Below, piece by piece: positions 8,846-16,733 of a stretch of 64,000 nt of DNA (positions are counted from its first letter, which is position 1; every line of letters begins with the position of its first letter). The notes under the pieces were generated by a model. It was not told the DNA's origin and did not search any database. It worked only from the letters and a program-made list of their open reading frames with translations. The translations under genes and the position numbers were made by a program. Source of the DNA: Prochloron sp965198675 (GTDB taxonomy: Bacteria; Cyanobacteriota; Cyanobacteriia; Cyanobacteriales; Prochloraceae); the NCBI GenBank assembly GCA_965198675.1, contig OZ240666.1, positions 3,100,001 through 3,164,000 on the forward strand, in the 5' to 3' direction.

Positions 8846-9235
8846 GTCACTGATCACTGTTCACTGATTGAGACGTGCTTTGAGAGAATTGAGACTTCAA
8901 GAGCAACCAAGGGAGCTAGAATCAATGTTAGGGTTCTTTGCTACCTACGTCTTAGACACTAAGTAGGTAAGCAAATTCTGAGGTTAGATATGGCAATTTT
9001 AGAACAATCTCCCTTGTATCGAGAGATGGTAAAAAGGAGCGAACAGCGGGGTATCGCTATCGGCGAACAACGGGGAAAACGAGAAGGTATTACCATCGGA
9101 GAACAGCGTACTACGGAACGAGTCGCTACTAATATGCTCCGCATGGGGATGGCAATAGAGCAAGTCTCTGAGGTAACGGGACTTTCTGTTGAACAAGTGG
9201 CTCGATTACATTCCGAATCCTCGGCGTCTGAGTAA

Positions 9236-9531
9236 GCGATATCGTATGAGGACTATAGGTGCCCCTATAGTCCGGCTGCCCCTACACTGCGCGGATCGCC
9301 CTACATTGCCATTCACCCCTGCCATCCTGTGGCGCTAATTTTGCGCAAATAATATATTTATCCATAATCTCAATAAATTATTTAAAACCTCATTCCCTGC
9401 CATGATATGACGTATACCTCTAGGTCAACCCTTGTCCCGGGTGGCGTTGTGGTTGTTCCCTGTTATAGCGGGGGTGGGCGCACGGTGTGCGCCCCTACAG
9501 GTTATTTATCATCCTACTATCTGTTGATCCA
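9236..9531. other. Gene-free stretch of dispersed repeats
   Basis: No coding frame recognised. Contains a GCCCCTATAGTCCGGCTGCCCCTACA repeat-like tract near 9260-9285 and the palindrome GGGCGCACGGTGTGCGCCC at 9476-9494. These are typical intergenic palindromes of this genome. Confidence 0.5.
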
Positions 9532-9697
9532 CTCCCCCGGTTAAAACACGGGGGATTCGGGATTTAAGCAGCAACCCTTCGGGAAACCCCGTCTTACATT
9601 GCTGAGCAACTAGGTTGAGACCCCAACCTTTTTGATATTATACTACGGCTGAATAAATTCAGCTTGCGCTTATATCCCCCGATTAAAATACGGGGGC
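9532..9697. mobile_element. IS200/IS605-like hairpin element without transposase
   Basis: About 166 bases bounded by two similar hairpins, CCCCCGGTTAAAACACGGGGG at about 9534-9554 and CCCCCGATTAAAATACGGGGG at about 9676-9696. Paired subterminal hairpins of this kind are the ends recognised by Y1 transposases of IS200/IS605. The interior has further stems (ACCCTTCGGGA; GGTTGAGACCCCAACC; GCTGAATAAATTCAGC). No tnpA or tnpB frame is present, so it is a non-autonomous relic; an omega-RNA-like remnant of tnpB is possible but unproven. It truncates the gene fragment at 9705-10013. Confidence 0.5.
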
Positions 9698-9704
9698 TTT
9701 ACGC

Positions 9705-10013
9705 TTTGCACCTCGTAAAGTCGTTGGCTAGGTCTATTTTGAGGGTTTCGTCAAGGGTGGCATTACCGTCGATTGAAAGGCGATCGTATTCGTCGCCTGG
9801 GGTGAGTCCACCGAGTTCGATGTTGAGGATACCAGTCGCGGTTTGGGTGTAGGGAGTGCCAGGAGTCAGAATGCCGCCGTTAATGATGTTGGCGGTGATG
9901 GTGCCACTACCTATGAGGTTCCCACTTTGGATATTGAGAGTGTTGGCGATGAGAGTTCCGCCGTTCAGGTTGAGAGTGCCTGCGGTTTGAGTGTAGGTAT
10001 TGGTAAAGCGCAA
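9705..10013 (-). pseudogene. Fragment of a beta-strand-repeat surface protein
   Basis: About 100 codons with the T/N/G-rich repeats of autotransporter-like beta-helix proteins: GTLNLNGGTLIANTLNIQSG, GSGTITANIINGGILTPG, then GILNIELGG and a DRLSIDGNATLDETLKI motif common near the end of passenger repeats. It has no start or signal peptide of its own and its 3' end is cut by the hairpin element at 9532-9697. Relic of a large secreted protein. Such proteins can be exosortase substrates, which is suggestive next to the split gene at 6262-8057, but no sorting signal remains. Confidence 0.6.
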
Positions 10014-10192
10014 AGTTCAAGGAAGTATCCTACCTATCCAATAGCAAGATGATTTAACAAAACTTAATATTCGACTGACTGGCAATGCCCACAACCCGAT
10101 CCATTGATAGAAATACTTATATTATGTGAAAAGCAAATTAATGATTAACATAATATTAAAAACTAAAGCTAGTTGCCAATGATAAATAACTA

Positions 10193-10377
10193 ATCACTGG
10201 TAACTGGTAACTGCCTGACTGCCCCGGTTGGCATGAGCAGGACTGGTAACTGGTAACTGGTAACTGGTAACTGGTAACTGGTAACTGCCTGACTGCCCCG
10301 GTTGGCATGAGCAGGACTGGTAACTGGTAACTGGTAACTGGTAACTGGTAACTGGTAACTGGTAACTGGTAACTGTT
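10193..10377. repeat. Long heptamer array with two embedded 30-base units
   Basis: More than fifteen copies of TAACTGG in three blocks, separated by two identical copies (10210-10239 and 10286-10315) of the 30-base unit that begins CTGCCTGACTGCCCCGGTTG. The complement of this unit is the one that precedes the MITE-like cores at 8614 and 30214. The array truncates the SDR pseudogene to its right. Confidence 0.9.
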
Positions 10378-10730
10378 AAACTGTATTGAGTTGAATCATT
10401 TGGATCTGTTTGGACAACTTCCTCTCGTGAAAAAGACCATAATCCCCAAAACCAGCATTGTTGATTAAAAGATCCACCGTCAGTCCTTTTTCCTGCACTG
10501 CTGCAAACACCGAGTAGGGGCACGGCATTGCCGTGCCCCTACGATGCAGTCAAGTCTTGCACAATGACGTCTACTTGTAAGTTATATTGGTCTTGTAAAT
10601 CTGATGCTAGTTGTTGTAACTTAGCGATTGAGCGAGCAACTAAGACCAAATTTGTCTGACGGGCGACTAGTTCTTGAGCAAAGGCGGCGCCAATTCCTGA
10701 GGACGCCCCAGTAATTAAAGCAGTTTCCAT
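10378..10730 (-). pseudogene. Short-chain dehydrogenase (SDR) gene, truncated and interrupted
   Basis: From ATG 10730 the frame gives METALITGASSGIGAAFAQEL (Rossmann TGxxxGIG) to VIVQDLTAS, then stops in a 29-base palindrome at 10514-10542. Beyond the palindrome the family sequence resumes (FAAVQEKGLTVDLLINNAGF with the NNAG motif, then FHERKLSKQIQMIQLN) and is cut by the heptamer array. The catalytic S-Y-K part is absent. Two separate repeat events therefore destroyed the gene. Confidence 0.8.
10514..10542. repeat. 29-base palindrome inserted in the SDR gene
   Basis: GTAGGGGCACGGC-ATT-GCCGTGCCCCTAC, a near-perfect 13-base stem. It separates two adjoining stretches of the SDR reading frame and introduces a TAG. 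The same type of sequence (GCGCCCCTAC) appears near 9490. Confidence 0.85.
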
Positions 10731-10760
10731 GTTATTGTAAATATAAAGGGTAAAGTATAC

Positions 10761-12155
10761 ATGAAAAGAGATCAACTAGTAAAAGCAGCTGAGAAGTTAT
10801 TAGAAGAATCCATTATTTACTATCAACAACGTCCCGTGGGAACTGTTGCTGCCCAAGACTCGGAACAGGAAGCGCTGAATTACGATCAGTGCTTCGTTAG
10901 GGATTTCGTCCCAGCAGCTTTGGTATTCTTAATCCAGGGGAAAACAGACATTGTCCGCAACTTTTTGGTGGAAACAGTAGCTTTACAGAAGCAGGAAAGA
11001 ATCATCGATTGCTATCAACCCCCTCCTGGTTTGATGCCCGCCAGTTTTAAAGTAGAATCTATGGGAGATAAGGAGTATTTGAATGCGGATTTTGGTGAAC
11101 AGGCCATCGGTAGAGTTACCCCCATTGATTCTTGTTTGTGGTGGATGATTCTGTTGCGGGCTTATGTGAAAGCAACCGGAGAACTATCCTTAGTTCATCA
11201 AGAAGAATTCCAAGCAGCACTGCATTTTATCCTGGATATTTGCTTGGGACCTCAATTTGAAATGTTCCCCACCCTATTAGTTCCCGACGGTGCATGCATG
11301 ATTGACCGTCGCATGGGGGTTGAAGGCTATCCAATCGAAATTCAAGCCCTATTTTATGCTGCCATGCGCTCCGCTCGGGAATTACTCCTACCCAATGAAG
11401 AAGGTAAAGGTTGGATTAATAAAATAAACAATCGCCTCGGCAGTTTTGTCTTTCACATCCGCTTTTATTATTGGTTAGATATCCAGCAATTGAACCAAAT
11501 TCATCGTCACAAGGGAGATGAGTTTGGGGAAGATGTGGTGAATAAGTTTAACATTTATCCAGACTCCATTCCTTACTGGTTAACCGAATGGATACCGGAT
11601 CGCGGGGGTTATCTTGCCGGGAATTTGGGTCCGGGGCGAATGGATTTTCGCTTCTTTGCCTTGGGTAACTTGATGGCTATTATAGCCTCTTTGACAAGCG
11701 AAGAACAATCCCGGGGAATTATGGATTTAATTGAAGAACGGTCTGAGGACTTGTTGGGCAGAATGCCCATGAAAATTTGCTTCCCGCCAGTGGAAGGTTT
11801 AGCATGGCAAATTATTACTGGTTCCGACCCCAAGAATACCCCTTGGTCTTATCATAATGGGGGCAGTTGGCCTGTGTTAATTTGGTTTTTGATGGCTGCG
11901 GCGCTGATTGTCGGTAGGAAGGATTTGGGGGATAAAGCATTGGCGATCGCCGAAACTCGGATCAGTGAGGATCAGTGGCCAGAATACTATGATGGTAAAA
12001 ACGGTCGCTTAATTGGTAAAGCAGCCCGGAAGAATCAAACTTGGACCATTGCCGGATTTTTGCTAGCTCACTTGCTACGAGAAAATCCCCGTCAGCTCTC
12101 TTTGTTTAGCTTTGCAGAAGATACTGAAGCTGCTGCTTGTGCCATTCCTCAATAA
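10761..12155 (+). CDS. Neutral/alkaline invertase (GH100)
   Basis: 464 residues, full length for cyanobacterial enzymes. Hydrolyses sucrose to glucose and fructose in the cytosol; no signal peptide. Family stretches: NYDQCFVRDFVPAALVFL near residues 38-55, CYQPPPGLMPASFKVES, IGRVTPIDSCLWWMILLRAY (~113-132) containing the catalytic D, MIDRRMGVEGYPIEIQALFY, and WSYHNGGSWPVLIW near the C-terminus. The ATG overlaps nothing; it diverges from the SDR relic 30 bases away, which may have disturbed its original promoter. HIP1 sites lie within the gene. Confidence 0.93.
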   Translation: MKRDQLVKAAEKLLEESIIYYQQRPVGTVAAQDSEQEALNYDQCFVRDFVPAALVFLIQGKTDIVRNFLVETVALQKQERIIDCYQPPPGLMPASFKVESMGDKEYLNADFGEQAIGRVTPIDSCLWWMILLRAYVKATGELSLVHQEEFQAALHFILDICLGPQFEMFPTLLVPDGACMIDRRMGVEGYPIEIQALFYAAMRSARELLLPNEEGKGWINKINNRLGSFVFHIRFYYWLDIQQLNQIHRHKGDEFGEDVVNKFNIYPDSIPYWLTEWIPDRGGYLAGNLGPGRMDFRFFALGNLMAIIASLTSEEQSRGIMDLIEERSEDLLGRMPMKICFPPVEGLAWQIITGSDPKNTPWSYHNGGSWPVLIWFLMAAALIVGRKDLGDKALAIAETRISEDQWPEYYDGKNGRLIGKAARKNQTWTIAGFLLAHLLRENPRQLSLFSFAEDTEAAACAIPQ

Positions 12156-12278
12156 CAGTTCGTAGGGTGTGTTAACGATACCACCAGTTATAGCGGTAGG
12201 GTGGGCATTACTCACCGACAGTCTTCTATTAGAGTACCACGGGTACAGCTTTAACAACTATATACCATTTACACTTAG
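12156..12278. repeat. Intergenic copy of GGTAGGGTGGGCATT repeat
   Basis: Holds one copy (around 12188-12215) of the dispersed GTAGGGTGGGCATTGCCCACC family that also occurs near 1580, 6130-6200, 24200-24265, 34025-34165, 46995 and 47490. Many are imperfect palindromes. Here the right arm is altered (ACTCACCGA). Confidence 0.7.
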
Positions 12279-12830
12279 ATGCGCAAAGACTTACAAGCAA
12301 GTTTAACAAAAAGTCATATCAATCCAGCTCAACTCAGTACTTTTCAAAGAATTTTATTGACCACTGACGGTACCCTGACGGAAATATTAGAAGCTTATTT
12401 ATGGGAAAAAATTCAAATTGTGAAACTGTCCGAAGAAATATTTAAGCTTACAGAAGATATTCTCCCGTTAGCAGTCAAAGTAGGAACAGAGGTAATAGAT
12501 AGGAAAATTCTACTTCAAGGTAAGATAAGCATAAAAAACTTTATTTATGCTGAGTCCATTCTCGTACCAGAAAGACTCGATGAGAAATTAAAATACGGAT
12601 TGACTAAATCTAAAGAACCCATGGGTAGACTGTGGTTGGAGAACAAAATTGAAACCTTTAAAGAAATAATTGATTCAGGAAAAGAAGCTGCTGGAGTATT
12701 AGCTGATTACTTTACCATTGACCCAGAAGATAAGCTCCTCTCCCGCACCTATATAGTTTATTCTCAACGACAGCCCATAACCATGATAACAGAAAAATTC
12801 CCCGAAAATTACTTTCTCCAAGATTTGTGA
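12279..12830 (+). CDS. Chorismate lyase, DUF98 type
   Basis: 183 residues. DUF98 proteins form 4-hydroxybenzoate from chorismate in cyanobacteria, the first step to the plastoquinone headgroup; I base the call on the arrangement LLTTDGTLTEILEAYLWE, the middle basic motif with VPERLDEKLKYGLTKSKEPMGRL and a R-T-Y-I-V-Y end strand. The usual arginine in the motif IGRLLxxxxxETFRE appears as GRLWLENKIETFKE. It stands alone between invertase and an IS relic. The function is known for the family, not shown here. Confidence 0.75.
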   Translation: MRKDLQASLTKSHINPAQLSTFQRILLTTDGTLTEILEAYLWEKIQIVKLSEEIFKLTEDILPLAVKVGTEVIDRKILLQGKISIKNFIYAESILVPERLDEKLKYGLTKSKEPMGRLWLENKIETFKEIIDSGKEAAGVLADYFTIDPEDKLLSRTYIVYSQRQPITMITEKFPENYFLQDL

Positions 12831-13149
12831 TTTATTAAATCAGTTCCAGTGTTTCCCTCGTCACACCGCACTAAGTCGTTTCCAGTTAGCTATATGTAGG
12901 AATAGTTGTTATATCAAATCCGCATATAGAGAGATAATAGTAGAGGTATGTCAAATCAGGGAGTTCTCTACTATGTCCTACCGTGTCGTCCTCGTCCAGT
13001 CCATAAGGAGAGTGACCCGGTAGAGCAAGAAGCTGGGAAAAAAAACTGAAAATAGTAACCACAGATGAACGCTGATGAACGCGGATAGATACAGATATCC
13101 TCCGCATCTGCGTTAATCTGCTCCCGCCAAGGGTGCGGTTCAGAAAATT

Positions 13150-13564
13150 ACAGTGGAGCAGGTCTGCCGTGACCATCCCGATGCAGAAGTGACCGTTTGG
13201 GCAGAAATTGTGACTCAACGTCACAATTACGATGAACATCGTATCGGACTTCAACCGGCGCCCAAGGGTCATGTCCCCATGGCGGTGGTGCAGCCGCGAT
13301 ATCAGTGGTTATGGCTGGTGGGTTTTGTCGAGCCTGCCAGTGGAGAAACTTATTGGTGGGTGGTACCAAAACTAAACTGGCGAGTAATGAACCTGCTGTT
13401 GGCTGACTTTGCCGTCGGTTTGAGTCATTGGATGACCTTGAAGAGGCAACGATAAAACGGTGTCAGGTGCTACTGAATCGTCAAGAGTTTGTTCGGGGTC
13501 TTACAGGATTCCATTGGTGGCTGGATGCAGTTAAACCATTATCAGTGAATAGGCGGATTTGATA
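13150..13564 (+). pseudogene. IS630 transposase, 3' part
   Basis: Reads EQVCRDHPDAEVTVWAE, DEHRIGLQPAPKGHVP, RYQWLWLVGFVEPASGETYWW, VMNLLLADF and, after a frameshift near 13440, IKRCQVLLNRQEFVRGLTGFHWW. The first DDE aspartate is in the DEHRIGL motif. The segment with the second D and the E is deleted. Eight extra codons (13207-13230) split the normal WAEDEHR motif; see the separate repeat entry. Not functional. Confidence 0.8.
13206..13228. repeat. Palindrome inserted in transposase relic
   Basis: AATTGTGAC and GTCACAATT form a perfect 9-base stem around the loop TCAAC. With two more bases it adds exactly eight codons (IVTQRHNY) between E and D of the family motif WAEDEHR, keeping the frame. 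Confidence 0.7.
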
Positions 13565-13758
13565 TTAGAGAGTTTAAGACTGTTTGTAAAGTATTTGTAA
13601 AGTTAGCTTGACTCCAGAAAGGTTACTGTATCGTTTCTTTACAAACAACATCTTACTTGGATCAATATCACACCATAGCCCTGGGATAAATCACTGTTTT
13701 TGGTCTCATACGTGGGTAATATAATGGTACCAATTTATTCCTAGGAGATCCAAGTAAG

Positions 13759-14724
13759 ATGATGATACAACTTGCCACAGTCGAGAATCAACCAAAGGTA
13801 CAACCCTGGTGGAAGCGTCCTCTCTGGGGAGAAGGAAGTCTATTTGCAGATCTGAGGAAACCCGATGTTCCAGAGAAAGCCATCTTGCTTCACAATCAAG
13901 TGTTGGAGGAAGCAAGAGAGCTGACTGAACAAGCAGAACTGCTAGAAAAGAAAGAATTCAATAACCATGAATTTTTACTGTTTTGTTCAATTCAGGATAA
14001 CTTAGAAGATTTACATCAGAGTGCTGAACTGCTAGACGCGGGGTTAAAAGTAAATCAACTTTTCCAGGTGAGCGAACAATTGAAATTGTACTATATAGGT
14101 TTAAAGTCAGAAGAATTTAATTCCTTCCTGGTTGACCTACTGAAGGAAAATTTAACTAAAGATGTGACGTTAACCATGATAAGCAATCAACTAACTTCTG
14201 CAATACCTCAAATAGGATATGTAGATCGAAACCATGCTTTAAAACATTATCTAGAAGCTTTAGACAAGTTAGCCCAGCAAGAGTCGGTGTTGCAGCTGAT
14301 ATCCTCATGGGAGCAACAGGAGCTAACTAAATATTCAATCTTGGAACATATCAATGATATTGTCCAGAGCATTCCGACGGAATATCGCCAAAACCTGAAA
14401 GCATTGACTATACTAGTTAAGACTAACTACAAACTCTTCGAGCAAATTGCTTCGATTATCAAAATACCAGCAGGAGAAAATACACCTGAAACCTATGCTA
14501 GTATTCTGCAATACATTACTCTCGCTCATGAGTATCAAGCTGAGTACTCCCAGTTTCAGGAACTAAGCAAAATCTTGGCAATTTGGGAAAATTCCTATCA
14601 GACAATCCTGGATATTCGCGAGGAATACAACAGTGACCAATACAAGCAACCCCAAGAATTTAGCCAGAAAATTCCCGGATTAGAACTGTATCAAAAATAC
14701 AGTACCTATTTACCCAACCGCTGA
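13759..14724 (+). CDS. Unknown helical protein
   Basis: 321 residues, almost wholly alpha-helical and acidic, rich in E, L, Q, with no cysteine cluster, signal peptide or membrane helix. The first 45 residues (VQPWWKRPLWGEGSLFADLR) are unlike the rest and could be a targeting or partner-binding segment. The GTAATATAATGG at about 13716-13727 resembles a -10 region and CTAGGAGATCC ends 8-10 bases before the start codon (ATGATGATA; 13759 or 13762), a good ribosome site, so the gene is probably expressed. I do not recognise the family. Confidence 0.6.
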   Translation: MMIQLATVENQPKVQPWWKRPLWGEGSLFADLRKPDVPEKAILLHNQVLEEARELTEQAELLEKKEFNNHEFLLFCSIQDNLEDLHQSAELLDAGLKVNQLFQVSEQLKLYYIGLKSEEFNSFLVDLLKENLTKDVTLTMISNQLTSAIPQIGYVDRNHALKHYLEALDKLAQQESVLQLISSWEQQELTKYSILEHINDIVQSIPTEYRQNLKALTILVKTNYKLFEQIASIIKIPAGENTPETYASILQYITLAHEYQAEYSQFQELSKILAIWENSYQTILDIREEYNSDQYKQPQEFSQKIPGLELYQKYSTYLPNR

Positions 14725-14742
14725 ACCGCTGAGGGGGAGCAA

Positions 14743-16305
14743 TTACCTTCTTTTGCTCCGCCGCAACTCGTAATCGTCGCTCTCTCGATATTCTATCATC
14801 AATTGAGCTACCTTTTCTTGAATCTCGCTATGGAGCGAAACTCCTTCATAGCCATACCGGTTATAACCATTAGTAAGGATTATATTTTCTAAATAACCCA
14901 CCCTTTCTTCTGTATGAGGGTGAGTAGACAGCCATGCAGGGGGACGGGGACGATCTTCTCGATTGAGAGTAACAGTTAGGTTGCGCAATCCATCGGCAGC
15001 ATAACCGCTAGCAGCCAGAATTTTCGTACCGAGAATATCCGCTTCTCTTTCCATGTCCCTACTGTATTTGAGAACCACCAGATTGGCAACAGTACCACCA
15101 AAAGGGATAAACTGGGTCAAGTTAGCCGTTAAATTCCCCTCCGTGACCAACTTAAAGCCATGAGAAAGGACGGCATGGGATATTTCATGAGCCAATAACC
15201 CCGCTAGTTCAGCTTCTGACTTAGTTTGGATCAGTGCCCCACCATTGATAAATATTTTACCTCCCGGAAGTGCGAAAGCATTCAGTTGGTCGTCCATAAT
15301 GAGATGAAATTCATATTCAAATTCATTGCGACCACCAAAACTAGCCAGTTTCGCCCCCATTTCCCTCACGTAGGTTAATACTGCTTCATCTTCAATCATG
15401 GGTACTTGTCGCTGAATCTGCTCAGAGAAGCCCTCCCCTACTGCTGACTCTCCCCGAAGTAACAAAGTGGTAGTTTCAATTGCGGAAAGAGTACCGAATA
15501 AATTACCAGTCAGAGCCAAGCCGAAGATTCCCGTAATAAAACTACCGATAGCATTGCCACTCAATCGCTCCCGCAAATCCTTTTGGTACAGTGCTAACTG
15601 ACCATTAGCTAATTGGGTAAATTCCTCAGCTTGGGGATGATCGGGGTGAAGCAAAGCAAACTGACGGGCTAAAATAGAAGCTTCGAGCCATTGTTCCTCC
15701 TCTTCATAAATCTCAATCGCCCCTCGCAGCAACTCCGGTTGGTTTGGATACTTAGTTGTAGCCCGGTCTAAAACTGCCAAAGCCTCCTCTGGTTGGTTAT
15801 AGGCTTTTAAAGCGCGACCATAGCGCAAATGACCAGGAATAAATTCTGGATACTGCTGAACTAAAAATCGCAGCGGTACGAGAGTTTTGCTCTCCAGTTG
15901 CTGCTCTAAACCCTGACCAGATATGCGCCAGTAAACCGCCCCCTGGGGAGACAATTCCTCGGGGTCGTAAATTGCTTCTGGGAGTTTCTCTACTTCTGTT
16001 TCTGCTGCAAAGGGTTCTTTGAGGGAGCGGTATAAGGAAGCAGCAGATTCTACATCTCCGGATAAGTACAGTCGATCCGCTTCCATGTATTGCTCATATT
16101 CCTCGTGTCTAGCAGGAGTTATTTTTTCCTCCTCTGCTAGATCCTCATCCTTGGACTCCGTAGTGGTTTCCCCTGTTTCCCCATTATCTTCTTCCTTTGC
16201 TTTTGTTACCACCTCCGGAGAGTTGGGGTTAACTGCTACAACCCCTGGTGTAGTTGAGAATAAGAGAGTTAAAGCGATGAGCAGTACCGGGATTGGCTGT
16301 TTCAT
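14743..16305 (-). CDS. M48 family metalloprotease with TPR-like region (BepA-like)
   Basis: 520 residues. Signal peptide at 1-24 (VLLIALTLLFSTTPGVVA), an acidic linker, a helical TPR-like region at ~90-230 (AVYWRISGQGL, GHLRYGRALKAYNQPEEALAVL) and the zinc protease domain at ~270-480 with HEISH (AHEISHAVLSHG) and the downstream glutamate in READILGTKIL. Bacterial relatives (BepA/YfgC type) are periplasmic and act in outer-membrane protein quality control; here the TPR part is N-terminal. Convergent with the gene at 13759 with an 18-base gap. Active residues intact. Confidence 0.88.
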   Translation of the reverse strand: MKQPIPVLLIALTLLFSTTPGVVAVNPNSPEVVTKAKEEDNGETGETTTESKDEDLAEEEKITPARHEEYEQYMEADRLYLSGDVESAASLYRSLKEPFAAETEVEKLPEAIYDPEELSPQGAVYWRISGQGLEQQLESKTLVPLRFLVQQYPEFIPGHLRYGRALKAYNQPEEALAVLDRATTKYPNQPELLRGAIEIYEEEEQWLEASILARQFALLHPDHPQAEEFTQLANGQLALYQKDLRERLSGNAIGSFITGIFGLALTGNLFGTLSAIETTTLLLRGESAVGEGFSEQIQRQVPMIEDEAVLTYVREMGAKLASFGGRNEFEYEFHLIMDDQLNAFALPGGKIFINGGALIQTKSEAELAGLLAHEISHAVLSHGFKLVTEGNLTANLTQFIPFGGTVANLVVLKYSRDMEREADILGTKILAASGYAADGLRNLTVTLNREDRPRPPAWLSTHPHTEERVGYLENIILTNGYNRYGYEGVSLHSEIQEKVAQLMIEYRESDDYELRRSKRR

Positions 16306-16467
16306 AGTGCTTCTCTTGTATCTATATCTCTATGATGAACCATGGCAATGGGCAATACTGGTACCTTAGACCCAATAGACTTCATAATTCTTAATATAAT
16401 TGCTCATCAAATCGGTTTACTCTAGCTAGTCAGAGATTATGGCGTGAGCTGTACATCGCTTTATAGT

Positions 16468-16523
16468 TGCGGTGCGGTGCGTTTTCTGGAATCTGATTCC
16501 AGCTTATTGCGCACCAAGACAGT
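16468..16523. repeat. GGTGCGC hairpin element, short copy C
   Basis: On the complementary strand it reads GTCTTGGTGCGC, then the stem CTGGAAT/ATTCCAG (16486-16502 on +), then a GCACCGCACCGCAA end. This matches the core at 30214 except that both arms of the inner stem are changed together (CTTGAAT/ATTCAAG there), i.e. compensatory change. Confidence 0.7.
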
Positions 16524-16629
16524 TGAAAGTGGGGCGGCGGGACGTGTTCCTCACTATAAAATGCCGTAGAGGGAAAGTTTCGAGTACCTCGAAGGAAGTT
16601 CTCCTCGCAACTTTGCGACTGGGAAGCCT

Positions 16630-16683
16630 ACACCACCCACCCCATCCCCTCCCGGGAGGGGAGCGAGGGGTGGGTTGGTGTAG
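16630..16683. repeat. GC-rich palindrome (CCCTCCCGGGAGGG), copy C
   Basis: CCTACACCACCCACCCC...GGGGTGGGTTGGTGTAGG with CCCTCCCGGGAGGG at its centre. It is the only notable structure in the 430 gene-free bases upstream of the heme oxygenase gene, apart from the hairpin at 16468-16523, and could act as a transcription block between the two genes. Confidence 0.75.
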
Positions 16684-16733
16684 GAGCGTCACTAAAGATT
16701 GATCCACCAATATTGATACAAACAGGATTTAGT

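Larger units (their letters stand above)
8112..9235 (+). pseudogene. Rpn-type (PD-(D/E)XK) nuclease gene, broken by frameshift and repeat insertion
   Basis: Three pieces line up with one ~300-residue cyanobacterial protein family. Piece 1 (8112-8370, MAKKKADISTKRLISLAPGE to YNQKVPR) carries the core with LILNELQLRY in place of the usual LHIEFQ. Piece 2 continues in another frame (8348-8570, GEKYELPVYPVLVNML, VINLWEVDVDIVF, LLPFVPIL). Piece 3 (about 8870-9235) is the C-terminal region (RALRELRLQ, MLGFFATYVLDTK, MAILEQSPLYREMVKR, then a coiled QRGIAIGEQRGKREG stretch). An in-frame TAG separates part of piece 3. About 300 bases of dispersed repeats (8572-8868) sit between pieces 2 and 3. Not functional as it stands; 8990-9235 could still be translated. 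Confidence 0.65.
12911..13565 (+). mobile_element. Internally deleted IS630-family element, 655 bp
   Basis: Ends are inverted repeats: 12911-12927 (ATATCAAATCCGCATAT) and the complement of 13549-13565 (ATATCAAATCCGCCTAT), one mismatch. Between them, a start-like segment (MSYRVVLVQS near 12973) and the later half of a transposase remain, but the middle N-terminal region is replaced by a CGTTCATCTGC/CCGCCAAGGG dispersed repeat. It belongs to a different IS630 subgroup from the element at 6319. Confidence 0.75.

Noticed and set aside
8762..8962. Apparent 66-residue gene
   Set aside because: It reads through the GC palindrome and out-of-frame remains of the Rpn-type pseudogene.
10193..10377. CRISPR-like array of regular repeats
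   Set aside because: The unit is a seven-base tandem repeat with no spacers and the 30-base units are identical to each other; no cas genes.
10194..10523. Apparent 109-residue gene with VTSYQLP repeats
   Set aside because: The repeats are the translated heptamer array and the rest is an out-of-frame part of the SDR relic.
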